A stretch of DNA of 55,292 bases from Ignavibacteria bacterium (GCA_012719345.1 JAAYAN010000119.1:1-55292); one strand, 5' to 3'; counted from the first letter of the stretch, positions 8,195 to 17,536 are shown. Numbers and translations: made by a program. Notes: a model not told the origin generated them from the sequence alone.

Positions 8195-9553
8195 ATGTTT
8201 GTAGATACCCATGCTCATCTTTTTTATGAAAATTTCGAGAAAGATATTGATACAGTTGTAATGAATGCAAAGGCAGCAGGAGTTTCAGGAATTTTAGTTC
8301 CGGGAACTGATTTCAAAACAACGGAGCAGGCAATAGAAATAGCCGGAAAATATGAAGGGATTTATGCGGCAGCCGGAGTTCATCCTACCGATTCGAAAGA
8401 CTGGGAAATATCCTGGAAAGATAAAATAAAGAATTTCGCCGGAAATAAAAAAGTTGTAGCAATAGGAGAAATCGGTCTGGATTATTACTGGGATTTTTCA
8501 CCGAAAGAACAGCAGATTAAAGCATTAAGAGCGCAGCTTGAACTGGCTTTGGAATTGAATCTTCCCGCAATTATTCATAACCGCGATGCAAATGAAGATA
8601 TAATGAGTATTCTTAGGGAATACCGGAAAACCTGCTTAAAAGTTCAGATGCATTGTTTTGCCGGTTCTGCCGAAGATGCTTACGAACTTGCTGAGATGGG
8701 ACATTATCTTTCTTTTACCGGAAATATTACATATAAAAAAGCCGATAAATTAAACGAAATTGTAAAAAGCGTGAGTATCGAAAATTTATTGCTGGAAACC
8801 GACTGTCCTTTTATGACCCCAGTTCCGCACCGCGGCAGCAGAAATGAACCTGCTTATATAAAATACAATGCACAGCGGATAGCCGAAATTCATAATACAA
8901 CTATTGAAGATATTGCACGTACAACTTCTTATAATGCATTCAGACTTTTTGGAATCGGCAAAAAACCCGAACTAAGTTATACATATCAGCTGGGAAACTC
9001 GCTTTATATAAATGTAACAAACCGGTGCAATGCCGATTGTTTCTTTTGCGACCGCAAAGGTGAAGCTGTTTTAAGCGGCTACAATTTAAAAATGCAAAAG
9101 TCGAAAGAACCCGAAGCGGAAGTTTATATTAAAGAAATAGGTGACCCGAAAAAATATAAAGAAATAGTTTTTTGCGGATACGGTGAACCGACAATCAGGT
9201 GGGAAACAGTTAAAAAAGTTGCAGAATTCGTAAAGAAAAACGGCGGAAAAACACGAATGAATACTAACGGGCACGGAAATTTTATCAACAAAAGAGATAT
9301 AACTCCCGAACTTGCAGGATTAATTGATACCGTTTCTATAAGCCTTAATTCTGTTAATCCCGAACAATATGCCAAAATTATGCGGGTAAAACCTGAGATG
9401 CACGCAGAAATGATTAATTTTGCGAAAAAAGCTAAAAATTTTACAAGAATTGTTTTAACGGTTGTGGGTATTAAAGAAGTTGATAAAGCTGAAGCAAAAC
9501 GTTTTGTAACCGAAGAAATAGGTGTCGAATTCAGAGAGAGAGGATATTTTTAA
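8195..9553 (+). CDS. TatD-family DNase fused to a TatD-linked radical SAM domain
   Basis: Two enzymes share one 452-residue chain. Residues 1 to about 260 are a complete TatD metal-dependent nuclease: DTHAH (His6, His8), GEIGLDY, IIHNRDA, QMHCFAG and ETDCPF supply the metal site. Residues about 265-452 are a small radical SAM domain with CNADCFFC (Cys278, Cys282, Cys285) for the 4Fe-4S cluster, then a GYGEPTIRW glycine-rich segment and MNTNGHG. A radical SAM protein linked to TatD is a known family; here the two are fused. Its substrate is unknown. GAGG lies 5 nt before ATG 8195. The stop codon abuts the start of the dacB-like gene, so the two are translationally coupled. Confidence 0.88.
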   Translation: MFVDTHAHLFYENFEKDIDTVVMNAKAAGVSGILVPGTDFKTTEQAIEIAGKYEGIYAAAGVHPTDSKDWEISWKDKIKNFAGNKKVVAIGEIGLDYYWDFSPKEQQIKALRAQLELALELNLPAIIHNRDANEDIMSILREYRKTCLKVQMHCFAGSAEDAYELAEMGHYLSFTGNITYKKADKLNEIVKSVSIENLLLETDCPFMTPVPHRGSRNEPAYIKYNAQRIAEIHNTTIEDIARTTSYNAFRLFGIGKKPELSYTYQLGNSLYINVTNRCNADCFFCDRKGEAVLSGYNLKMQKSKEPEAEVYIKEIGDPKKYKEIVFCGYGEPTIRWETVKKVAEFVKKNGGKTRMNTNGHGNFINKRDITPELAGLIDTVSISLNSVNPEQYAKIMRVKPEMHAEMINFAKKAKNFTRIVLTVVGIKEVDKAEAKRFVTEEIGVEFRERGYF

Positions 9554-10966
9554 ATGAAAATCTGCAAATTGTTACTTTTTTTTATCTGTTGTATTTCTTT
9601 ATCTGCACAGAAAAAAAGTAATATATCGGAATTTGATAGAATTATTTCTAAACATAATTTTTCTGCTTCAATCGTCGGGGTTGAAATATTTAACCTGACA
9701 GATTCGCAAGAAGTCTTTTCAAAAAATAACAAAATTTTAATGCGCCCTGCTTCAAATATCAAAATCTTAACAACAGCAGCAGGACTTTTATTTTTGGGTG
9801 CTGATTATGATTTTGAAACCTCCCTTTTCTATGACGGACAAATTACAGATTCAATTTTAATCGGTAATGTTTATTTTAAAGGGGGGTTCGATCCATCATT
9901 CAATTTGTCCAATCTCGATTCCTTAACATCCTTATTAAAAATATCAGGAATTAAAAAAATAAAGGGAAACATTTATGCCGATATTTCTGCAATGGATTCG
10001 CTTTACTGGGGTAACGGCTGGATGTGGGATGATCAGCCTTCGGTAAATGATCCTTGTTTAACTCCGCTCTGCATTAACAGAAATTCCGTAAGGGTTAATT
10101 ACTCTCCCGAAAAAACGGGTGATAAAGTAAATGTTAAAATTGTTCCGGATACTGATTATTTTGAAATTTCCAATCAGTCAGTAACAACAAATACAGGGAA
10201 AAGCGATTTGTTAATTTCCCGCGATTGGCTGAATCATTCCGATAAAATAATAGTAAAAGGAAACCTTCGAAGAAATTCAGGCTCCGATTCTGTAGAGTTT
10301 AATGTTACCGATATGAACGGATATTTTCTTTCGCTGGCGGAAATATCTTTGAAAAAAAACGGTATAGTATTTTCTGGCAATAAAGATACGCTGACGACAC
10401 CTATAGAAGCAGGATTAGTCGGAAAGACGGCAAAGAAATTTTCGTCAATCATCGGAAGGATGAATAAACAAAGTGATAACCTTTATGCCGAAATGACTTT
10501 GCGAGCTTTGGGATTAAAGTATTACGGAGCGCCTTCTTCAGCTGAAAAAGGATTAAAAATGATTGATAGTCTGATTTTTTTGACAGGGAAAAATCCCAAA
10601 AATTACAGAATTGCAGATGGTTCGGGTTTATCGCATTATAATCTGATAACCAATGAGTTGATTGTTTCAATATTAAAATATTTTTACTACAAGAATCCTG
10701 ATTTATATCAGGAATTTATAAAATCGTTTGCAGTTTCGGGAACCGACGGAACCATTAAGAACAGACTTCGTTCGGAATTATTAAAAGGGAAAGTATTTGC
10801 AAAAACAGGGGCAATTTCGGCAGTAAGCACAATAAGTGGTATTGTAAAAACCAAACGAGGGAAAGAACTGGCGTTTTCGATTTTTGTTAACAACTATGTT
10901 GGCGGAGCCGGCAGGGCACGGGCTTTTCAGGACGAATTGCTGGAATATCTTATCATCAACTATTAA
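9554..10966 (+). CDS. dacB: D-alanyl-D-alanine carboxypeptidase/endopeptidase, PBP4 family
   Basis: This 470-residue periplasmic enzyme trims the terminal D-Ala of peptidoglycan stem peptides and can cut D-Ala-mDAP cross-links. A signal peptide occupies residues 1 to about 19. The three penicillin-binding motifs are present: SNIK (Ser67, Lys70), SDN in the middle, and KTG (Lys417). Length and the large insertion between the first two motifs fit class C PBP4 (DacB). Its ATG follows the TatD-radical SAM stop codon without a gap. A hairpin with no T tract follows (10971-11005). Confidence 0.92.
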   Translation: MKICKLLLFFICCISLSAQKKSNISEFDRIISKHNFSASIVGVEIFNLTDSQEVFSKNNKILMRPASNIKILTTAAGLLFLGADYDFETSLFYDGQITDSILIGNVYFKGGFDPSFNLSNLDSLTSLLKISGIKKIKGNIYADISAMDSLYWGNGWMWDDQPSVNDPCLTPLCINRNSVRVNYSPEKTGDKVNVKIVPDTDYFEISNQSVTTNTGKSDLLISRDWLNHSDKIIVKGNLRRNSGSDSVEFNVTDMNGYFLSLAEISLKKNGIVFSGNKDTLTTPIEAGLVGKTAKKFSSIIGRMNKQSDNLYAEMTLRALGLKYYGAPSSAEKGLKMIDSLIFLTGKNPKNYRIADGSGLSHYNLITNELIVSILKYFYYKNPDLYQEFIKSFAVSGTDGTIKNRLRSELLKGKVFAKTGAISAVSTISGIVKTKRGKELAFSIFVNNYVGGAGRARAFQDELLEYLIINY

Positions 10967-11053
10967 AGTGCCTGTGTCATCAGCTATTTATAGCGATAAC
11001 ACAGGTTGAGAAATTATTATTTAAGCGTTGCTGCAAATAATTAAATCCGGAAC

Positions 11054-12973
11054 TTATTTCAGATCAAGTACAACTCCTGCGTAAAATGTTCTTCCGGGTG
11101 TTCCATAAAGAAATACTTCCTGATAATCCTTATCAAAAAGGTTTTTTACTTTACCGTAGACTTTAAATTTATCAAGTATTTTTATTGAGGCGTTTATATC
11201 TACAAGTCCGTATGCCGGAAGTGTAATTCTTTCTGCCGGATATTTCTCAAAATCTTTATCTTCGCGTTTTCCCACATATCTGTAATTAACATTAATATCC
11301 GATATTTCAAATAATCTATAATTTAAATTTAAATTAAAAGTATGTTCGGCGCGTCGGAGAAGTTTTTTCCCGGCATCTTTTGTATTTACGCCAAGGTCTT
11401 TAGTTTTTGTTAAGGTATAATTTGCATTGAAATCGAAATTATAAAAATCATTAACCCGTAATACCGCTTCCAATCCTTTAGTTTCGGCTTTATTGATATT
11501 TATAGATTTATAAGTCAGCGGATCGAAGCCGATAAGATTTTTAATATCGTTAAAGAAATATGTTATTCCGGCAGATACTTTGTTTTCTAGTAAATATTGT
11601 TCAATCCCAGCATCCCATCCTTTGCTTTCTTCAGGTTTTAAATCGGCATTTCCCGAAAGTGGTTCGAATAACTGATAAAGCGAGGGAGATTTAAATCCTG
11701 TTCCATAAGTAAATTTTACTTTTGTACCTGTTTCGTTAATAAAATAGGCAGGGGCAATCCGGAAAGAAGCTTTAGAACCGAATTTTTTATGATTATCATT
11801 TCTTATTCCTGCTGTGAGAAATAGATTCTGATAGTTAAACTGATCTTGCAAAAATAATCCAAAGTTAGATGTTTCTGTAACAGGCAGAATCGATTGATAA
11901 GGTCCCCACATACTATTTGAATAATATTCGGAAGCTGCTTCTTCAATTTCATTTTCAATGCCAATGCTCACTTTGTTAAAAGGCAGATTAAGAACAGCCA
12001 TAATATCGGTTTTAATTTTATTTGCATCTGTGTGATTAAGCGAACTTGTAAAAGGATTTTTTGAATCTGTTTCATCTTTCTGATATCCAAAGCGCCGGAA
12101 ATAACTTCCGCCGACTTTAAGGTTAAGAATTTCATTCATAAAAGAATTTTCAAATTCTGCCCGCCACACTTGTTCTTCATTTTCAACTTCGTAATTCGGG
12201 TCGTCACCCAGCTTTGCGGACTGGTCAATATCAGCTTTATTTGCGCTGTATTTATAAATAAGCGATAATTTCGAATTTTCCGAAAAACTCAGCCCGATTC
12301 TCGAAGAAAAAGATTTTGCTCTGAATCCGTCCTTTTCAGTATTTCCGTTTGCTTCATCCGCTGCCGAAATGCCTTCTGCCTGTTGATAAGAATAGTTTGC
12401 AGAAAAATCAAAAATTCCCGACTTTCCAAGAACACTTCCGTTCCATTTGTAATATGCATTAGAACCTGTTTCAGCATTAATTACCAGGTTTTTCCCTTTC
12501 GCTCCGCTCTTTGTTATAATATTAATTACACCGCCTATTGCATCCGATCCGTAAAGCGTGCTTTGGTTTCCTCTAACAATTTCTATCCTTTCAACATTAT
12601 TAAGTTGAAGAGTAGAAAAATCATATAAATTACCGGCAGCTGCCGGATCGTTCAATTCAACTCCGTCAAGTAAAACCAGAGTGTGATTAGAATTGGTTCC
12701 GCGTGTGAATACACTTGTAAGCTGTCCTTGTCCGCCTTGCTCAACGAGATTTATTCCCTCAACATTTCTTAAAAGGTCAGTTACGGTATTTACTTTCATT
12801 TTTTCAATTTGTGCTGCAGATAAAACAGTTATTGAGCTTGCCAGTTCATTAACAGATGTTTCAGTCTTTGTTGCAGTAATTGTTACAGGGACAAGTTCTG
12901 TTTTAAATTCCTCCTGCTGGGCAAAAACGCCGGCAATAAAGAAAAATGATAAAATGATAAAAAACTTTTGCAT
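11054..12973 (-). CDS. btuB: TonB-dependent outer-membrane receptor, BtuB-like cobalamin transporter
   Basis: This 639-residue outer-membrane receptor has a signal peptide (1 to about 18), a TonB-box/plug region (PVTITATKTETSVNELASS, then the LRNVEGINL and RGNQSTLYGSDAIGGVINI plug motifs) and a 22-stranded barrel ending in an aromatic-poor but amphipathic strand. The length is close to E. coli BtuB (about 614). The cobalamin riboswitch directly upstream on the same strand strongly supports vitamin B12 or another corrinoid as ligand. AAGGAG stands 8 nt before the ATG. The inner-membrane BtuCD/BtuF components are not in the window. Confidence 0.9.
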   Translation of the reverse strand: MQKFFIILSFFFIAGVFAQQEEFKTELVPVTITATKTETSVNELASSITVLSAAQIEKMKVNTVTDLLRNVEGINLVEQGGQGQLTSVFTRGTNSNHTLVLLDGVELNDPAAAGNLYDFSTLQLNNVERIEIVRGNQSTLYGSDAIGGVINIITKSGAKGKNLVINAETGSNAYYKWNGSVLGKSGIFDFSANYSYQQAEGISAADEANGNTEKDGFRAKSFSSRIGLSFSENSKLSLIYKYSANKADIDQSAKLGDDPNYEVENEEQVWRAEFENSFMNEILNLKVGGSYFRRFGYQKDETDSKNPFTSSLNHTDANKIKTDIMAVLNLPFNKVSIGIENEIEEAASEYYSNSMWGPYQSILPVTETSNFGLFLQDQFNYQNLFLTAGIRNDNHKKFGSKASFRIAPAYFINETGTKVKFTYGTGFKSPSLYQLFEPLSGNADLKPEESKGWDAGIEQYLLENKVSAGITYFFNDIKNLIGFDPLTYKSININKAETKGLEAVLRVNDFYNFDFNANYTLTKTKDLGVNTKDAGKKLLRRAEHTFNLNLNYRLFEISDINVNYRYVGKREDKDFEKYPAERITLPAYGLVDINASIKILDKFKVYGKVKNLFDKDYQEVFLYGTPGRTFYAGVVLDLK

Positions 12974-13099
12974 AGAAGTTACTCCTTATAAATTATTAAA
13001 AGTGTAACTCCGCGGGTAAATTCTTGGTAAGAAAATAGATGTGTCTTTGTTTTCACATTTATAATCATTCCCTCCCCACGAAGGTTGATTTTTCATTTA

Positions 13100-13248
13100 C
13101 GGCAGGTCTCCTGACTCAGGACAACTATCAGCGCCTTCCCATCCGGAAAACGGAAAGTGGCATCTTGCTGATATTATTAATCCATTACAGTTGCGGGGCA
13201 GTGCCGGATTTTAACCGGTTTCCCTATTATCCTAAAGGACCGTAAATA
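13100..13248 (-). promoter_or_regulatory. Cobalamin (AdoCbl) riboswitch controlling the btuB-like gene
   Basis: Read on the minus strand, the region contains the B12-box GAGTCAGGAGACCTGCC (13101-13117) and the core segments AATAGGGAAACCGGT, AATCCGGCACTGCCCCGC and AACTGTAATGG in the correct order, plus a GCCACT arm. The order and spacing fit the class I cobalamin aptamer. About 125 nt of leader separate it from the btuB start. Near the start codon, AGTTAC can pair with GTAACT, which includes the end of the ribosome-binding site, so translational control is plausible. High cobalamin should switch the receptor off. Confidence 0.93.
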
Positions 13249-13462
13249 TTTCAATTTAGGATGTAAATGTAATTCTTAATCTTGTAAAATACAATTATTC
13301 GAAATTTCCAGCGGATAATTGCATTTTGATTCAAAACACATTTGAAGTCTGAGAATTAATTTAATCGCTTAAGCACTAATTTTTACAAATTCATATAGTT
13401 AAACTTTTTTCCTCACTCTTCGAATATATTAGCAAATGAAAACGTAAATTATTTGGAATAAA

Positions 13463-13864
13463 ATGATGGATAGAATAATTAAAACTACACTATTAGTAAT
13501 TGCAATTACATTGTTAATGATAAATTTAAATTCAATATCCGCGAACAATTGGTTGCAAGGGGATGATTACCTCGCATTTGCCGAAGTTATGCCTGCTCCT
13601 GTTGGCGGATATCCTGAGCTATATAAAAAAATAAAATATCCCGAAGTTGCCCAAAAAGCAGGCATAAAGGGTAAAGTTTATATGATTGCTTTTATAGATG
13701 AAACCGGTAAAGTAGTTGAATGTACTTTGTTAAGAGGAATTGGCGGCGGTTGTGATGAGGTAGCAATGGAAGCTGTAAAGGGAACTAAATTTACACCAGG
13801 TATGAATAACAATAAACCTGTAAAAGTAAAAGCTTCAATTACAGTACCTTTTGAAATTAAATAA
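13463..13864 (+). CDS. TonB C-terminal-domain protein
   Basis: This 133-residue protein has an N-terminal hydrophobic segment (about 5-24) and then a TonB C-terminal domain: KIKYPEVAQKAGIKGKVYMI, a VVECTLLRGIGGGCDEVAMEA-like core, and a final TVPFEIK strand. It lacks the proline-rich spacer of a full TonB. The hydrophobic segment ends in SISANN, so it may be cleaved, leaving a soluble periplasmic domain, or it may stay as a short anchor. It is divergent from the btuB-like gene and could serve it, although its lack of a spacer argues against spanning the periplasm. ATG codons at 13463 and 13466 are both possible starts; no clear ribosome-binding site is present. Confidence 0.8.
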   Translation: MMDRIIKTTLLVIAITLLMINLNSISANNWLQGDDYLAFAEVMPAPVGGYPELYKKIKYPEVAQKAGIKGKVYMIAFIDETGKVVECTLLRGIGGGCDEVAMEAVKGTKFTPGMNNNKPVKVKASITVPFEIK

Positions 13865-14010
13865 ATATTAAAAAGATTCTGGATGAAAGTTCAACATCTT
13901 TTAAAGCTAAAATTTTATATAAACTGAATTTCTAATATTAAGCTCTAAAAAGAAAGATCTCTCACTTTAGCTTTAAGTTAAAGTAATTTATTGTAATAGT
14001 TAAGATAAGT

Positions 14011-14040
14011 GATACCCGGAGTTAGCCGGGTATCTTTTTA
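14011..14040 (+). terminator. Rho-independent terminator downstream of the TonB-domain gene
   Basis: GATACCCGG (14011-14019) pairs perfectly with CCGGGTATC (14026-14034), followed by TTTTT on the + strand. It ends the TonB-domain transcript 147 bp after its stop, and its T tract reaches the stop codon of the convergent gene. Confidence 0.85.
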
Positions 14041-14397
14041 TTTAAAGAATGTTTCCAGTAATTCCATTACATCTTTTCTGAATTTTTCTGAATCAAGCAA
14101 TTTATCGCCGATTTTAAGATTCATTTTATTGTCATCTGTTTCAACAACTAAGTTTTCTTTTGCAGTAACAAGTGAGTTGCAATGTTTTATATTTTCATCT
14201 TTGGCAACCCGTGTTTGAAAACGTTTTACGGTGCCTGTTACAGCCATATCCCATTTTTTTATGGATTCGTAGAGATGATTTGCAGTCATAATAAAATTGT
14301 ACATATTGTCGCCATTGTGGTCTGCAGCTAGCCTTGCATTGTCTCTTTTAAGCTTTTCATAAATATTGCGGGGGTTGTTAAATGCGTGGGCGGTCAT
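14038..14397 (-). CDS. Hypothetical small, probably all-helical protein
   Basis: I do not recognise the family. The 119-residue protein has a good ribosome-binding site (AAAGGAGAACAAA before ATG). It has no signal peptide or membrane segment. Predicted by eye it is mostly helical, with the segments NFIMTANHLYESIKKW (about 34-49) and IKHCNSLVTAKENLVVE in the second half. An aromatic/His-containing helix followed by a short Lys-His element recalls HEPN-type or similar small helical proteins, but the canonical RX4-6H motif is not clearly present. It stands alone between convergent and co-directional neighbours with its own likely promoter. Confidence 0.6.
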   Translation of the reverse strand: MTAHAFNNPRNIYEKLKRDNARLAADHNGDNMYNFIMTANHLYESIKKWDMAVTGTVKRFQTRVAKDENIKHCNSLVTAKENLVVETDDNKMNLKIGDKLLDSEKFRKDVMELLETFFK

Positions 14398-14494
14398 TTT
14401 GTTCTCCTTTCGATTGTTTTATTTTTGGAAAAACTAGTAACTATCATTAAGGAAAATAGCTTTGTTTTAACGAAATTGCAACAGTCTGAAGAAA

Positions 14495-15472
14495 TCATTC
14501 TTCGTTAAATATAAATATTCCTTTCTTTAAAGAACACATCCAAATATTATTATGTCTGTCAGCTGCAACCGAAAAAATATATTCATTCTGCAAAGGTGAA
14601 TTGCCTGGGGTGAAAATTTTTATTTTATCACCTTTAAGAACAGCTACACCATTTCCAAAAACGGAAATCCAAATATTCTCATCGTTAGATTCTACTATCG
14701 AATAAATCCGCGAAGATTTCAATCCGGAGTTGGAAGTATTTAAAATTTTCCAGTTTTCATCGTTCCGGATTGCAAGTCCGGAATATTTATATCCGGCATA
14801 AACTTTATTTTTTCTGGTTACACACAACGAATAAACGCTGCTTTGCGGCAAATCGGGAAAAGTACCCCAAACACCATCGGTTAAATTGCACAATCCATTT
14901 ATTGTGCCGATCCAAAGAGTATTGCTGCTGTCAACAGCTAAAGATGGAATTTTATTACCTAACAGCGGAGAGTTGTTTGAATTAAATACACTGAATGTTT
15001 TACCGTCAAATTTCGCAAGGCCGCCTCCCCAGGTACCGATCCAGATATTTCCGCTTTTATCTTCGGCAAGCGAGTAAATGGTATCATCCGGCAGACCTGA
15101 ATTATTTTTAGAAAAAAGCTTTATTGAATCATCCCAAATTTTAACCAATCCTCCGCCAAATGTACCAATCCATTTAGTGTCTTCTCTTGATACAAGGATT
15201 GTATAAATACGGTTATCTTTGAAATTTACTGTATCATTTTTATAATGCTGCCAATTTCCATTTTTTAAAACGGAAAGTCCCTCTCCATATCCAGCTATCC
15301 AGGCGTAGCCATTTTTATCGAAAGCAACTGCCCGGACGGAATTGCCTGGCAGACCTGAATTTTCTGCAGTCAGATTTTCCCACTTAGCTGAAGAATTATC
15401 TCCGCTTGAAGTGCATCCGTAAAAGGATAAAAGAAAAATAATTAAAACTAAAACTGCAATAAATTTTTTCAT
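14495..15472 (-). CDS. Lipoprotein with two-component-regulator-type propeller (Reg_prop) repeats
   Basis: This 325-residue protein has a lipoprotein signal with the lipobox FYGC at about residues 17-20. The rest consists of about six to seven propeller repeats of roughly 40 residues, each with a variant of SGLPGNSVRAVAFDKNG and WIGTWGGGLAKF. In Bacteroidota such repeats usually form the periplasmic sensor of hybrid two-component systems; here they stand alone on a lipid anchor, with no kinase. It starts 6 bp after the LTA-synthase-like gene on the same strand, so they are very likely one operon. A scaffold or ligand-binding role in the envelope is plausible but not shown. Confidence 0.82.
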   Translation of the reverse strand: MKKFIAVLVLIIFLLSFYGCTSSGDNSSAKWENLTAENSGLPGNSVRAVAFDKNGYAWIAGYGEGLSVLKNGNWQHYKNDTVNFKDNRIYTILVSREDTKWIGTFGGGLVKIWDDSIKLFSKNNSGLPDDTIYSLAEDKSGNIWIGTWGGGLAKFDGKTFSVFNSNNSPLLGNKIPSLAVDSSNTLWIGTINGLCNLTDGVWGTFPDLPQSSVYSLCVTRKNKVYAGYKYSGLAIRNDENWKILNTSNSGLKSSRIYSIVESNDENIWISVFGNGVAVLKGDKIKIFTPGNSPLQNEYIFSVAADRHNNIWMCSLKKGIFIFNEE

Positions 15473-15478
15473 AAAAGA

Positions 15479-17497
15479 TTATTTACTGCTGTTTTTTGAA
15501 GACAGTCTTTCCGGAATGAACTGCTTGTTATTTTTTATTTGCCATTGTGCAGTTTGAAGATTCACTTTTGCGTATTCCTCCATTTCGGCAGAAATATCCG
15601 GTAAAGAATCGTAATAATTGGTTTTATCGGCAGATTTGTATTTATAAAGTGATTTTAATCCGTTATCTCTTACAATCAAGAAATAATCGCTGTTGAGCAC
15701 ACCGTATTTATCATCTGCCGAAAAATAAATATACGGACGTTTTTCTTTGAAAAGATCAATCCCCAAAGTGTTATTAGTGTAGCTGAAATTTAAAATACCC
15801 ATCAGTGTAGGAAAAATATCTATCTGTCCGGCAATGGAAGTATTTATTTGTCCTTCCGGAAAAAGAGCGGGACAATAAATAATAAAAGGGGAATGATGAT
15901 ATTCAAGAGGCATATCGTACTCAGCTTTCCTAACAGCTCCGTGATCGGCTGTAAAAACAAAAATTGTGTTTTTAAACCAATTTTGTTTTTGTGCGGATTT
16001 AATAAACCGGCTTATTGACCAGTCGGCATATTCTACAATTTTTTCTTCATCCTTATTGGATTTCGGCTTAAAATAATCTGGAATTATAAAAGGCTGGTGA
16101 TCGCTTGCTGTCATATAAACGGCAAGAAACGGGTCCCCTTTTTTGCTGTAATTATTAAGGTAAGGAATTGAAAAATTGAAAAGGTAATCATCGCATACGC
16201 CAAGGGTGCTTTTAATTCTTTCGGCTGGATAATCATCCTGCGAAATAACTTCACTAAAATCGTTTAATTTTAAAAATCCTTCGGCATTATCAAACTGTCC
16301 GTCGTGCGTTGTAAAATAAACAGATGAGTAACCGTAATTTTTAAGCGCGCTGCTTATTCCGTTATATTTTTTCATTGCAGAACCTTTCATTGGGTGCTGC
16401 CTGAAAATAGCGGGATAAGAAAAAAGTGTGCTGAAAATTCCGTTGAAAGTATGAATTCCTGCAGTATAATAATTATTAAAAATGCAGCTTTTATTTGAAA
16501 TACTGTCGAGAAAAGGAGTAAGATTTTTTTTATTACCGAACCAGCCCATTTTAGAAGAGCTCATACTTTCCATTATTACAATTACAACATTGAATTTTTT
16601 CTGTGGCAAACCAGATAGGTTTTTTATTTCCCGTGCAATCGGATATTCGCTGTTTACAGTTTTGTAGTTTAAATATTCCCGGAATTTTTTAAGCGCGTCT
16701 TTTTCATCATAAATGCTTATGAATGCGTTTTCTGGTTTCGAAGCATCAAGATAACTGCGGAGGAAAGTAAAAACAGGATTTAATCCTAGTTGGTTTAGAA
16801 ATGCATCGTTTGAGAAATATGCGGTTCCAACCTGAATAGGGGCTTTAAAAGCTATGCGTCCTCTTATTGCCAGAAATATTACAAGAAAAAATAATATTGA
16901 AACCAAAGCATTTTTAAGATAAAACAAAGCCGGATGAGAATTTGTTTGTTTGTTTTCTTTAAAAATTAAAGATAGTCTTTTTATAAAAAAGAAAACAAAA
17001 ACAAGAAAAGGAATTATGTAAAGCCAATATAAAGGTGTTTGAATTATCATTTTAAACATAAATGCCGGACTTTCAATCCACTCGAAAACAGATACCGTAA
17101 GTCGCGAAAAAAAATGGTTGAAATAAGGAATATCAATTGAACAGATTAAGAAGGCAAGCGAATACATTACCGATAAATAAATAACAAGCACTTTATCGAT
17201 TGCGGGAATCCTTCGTTTAAAAAATGAAAGTGAAGTCATTATTAAAAAGGGAAGAATTAAAATATAGCCCGAAATAACAGTATCAAAACGAAATCCCATA
17301 AAAAAAGCCTGTAAAGCAAGGGGAAATTTATCGTTGCCGGCATTAGTAAATTTTTCATTTTCTGTTAGAAAAAGTATGATTCGGAAAATTGTAAAAACCA
17401 GCATACCTGATAAATAAACTTTTAATATTTTTTGGATATGATTGTAAGAATTTAAGAATTTAATAAGAAACTTCCTTAATTTAAAAAGCGATAACAA
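15479..17497 (-). CDS. LTA-synthase-like membrane sulfatase-fold phosphotransferase
   Basis: This 672-residue protein has five hydrophobic segments in the first ~230 residues and then an extracytoplasmic sulfatase/alkaline-phosphatase-fold domain. VVIVIMESMSSSKMGW supplies the metal-binding Glu, the IHTFNGIFSTL segment matches the nucleophile-threonine region of LtaS-type enzymes, and VFTADHGA is the C-terminal metal motif. Such proteins transfer phosphoglycerol or phosphoethanolamine from phospholipids to lipoteichoic acid or glycans (LtaS, MdoB/OpgB). A Gram-negative needs no LTA, so a glycan, lipid A or another surface molecule is the likelier acceptor. The start is TTG 17497; a downstream ATG at residue 32 would leave all membrane segments. 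It is divergent from the cassette at 17537, with only 39 bp between. Confidence 0.85.
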   Translation of the reverse strand: MLSLFKLRKFLIKFLNSYNHIQKILKVYLSGMLVFTIFRIILFLTENEKFTNAGNDKFPLALQAFFMGFRFDTVISGYILILPFLIMTSLSFFKRRIPAIDKVLVIYLSVMYSLAFLICSIDIPYFNHFFSRLTVSVFEWIESPAFMFKMIIQTPLYWLYIIPFLVFVFFFIKRLSLIFKENKQTNSHPALFYLKNALVSILFFLVIFLAIRGRIAFKAPIQVGTAYFSNDAFLNQLGLNPVFTFLRSYLDASKPENAFISIYDEKDALKKFREYLNYKTVNSEYPIAREIKNLSGLPQKKFNVVIVIMESMSSSKMGWFGNKKNLTPFLDSISNKSCIFNNYYTAGIHTFNGIFSTLFSYPAIFRQHPMKGSAMKKYNGISSALKNYGYSSVYFTTHDGQFDNAEGFLKLNDFSEVISQDDYPAERIKSTLGVCDDYLFNFSIPYLNNYSKKGDPFLAVYMTASDHQPFIIPDYFKPKSNKDEEKIVEYADWSISRFIKSAQKQNWFKNTIFVFTADHGAVRKAEYDMPLEYHHSPFIIYCPALFPEGQINTSIAGQIDIFPTLMGILNFSYTNNTLGIDLFKEKRPYIYFSADDKYGVLNSDYFLIVRDNGLKSLYKYKSADKTNYYDSLPDISAEMEEYAKVNLQTAQWQIKNNKQFIPERLSSKNSSK

Positions 17498-17536
17498 AAA
17501 TTATTATTTTTTGAAAAAAAAACAAACCCCGAAAAA

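Noticed and set aside
10971-11005. Hairpin CCTGTGT/ACACAGG after the dacB-like gene as a terminator
   Set aside because: The stem is good, but no T tract follows on either strand, so intrinsic termination is not supported.
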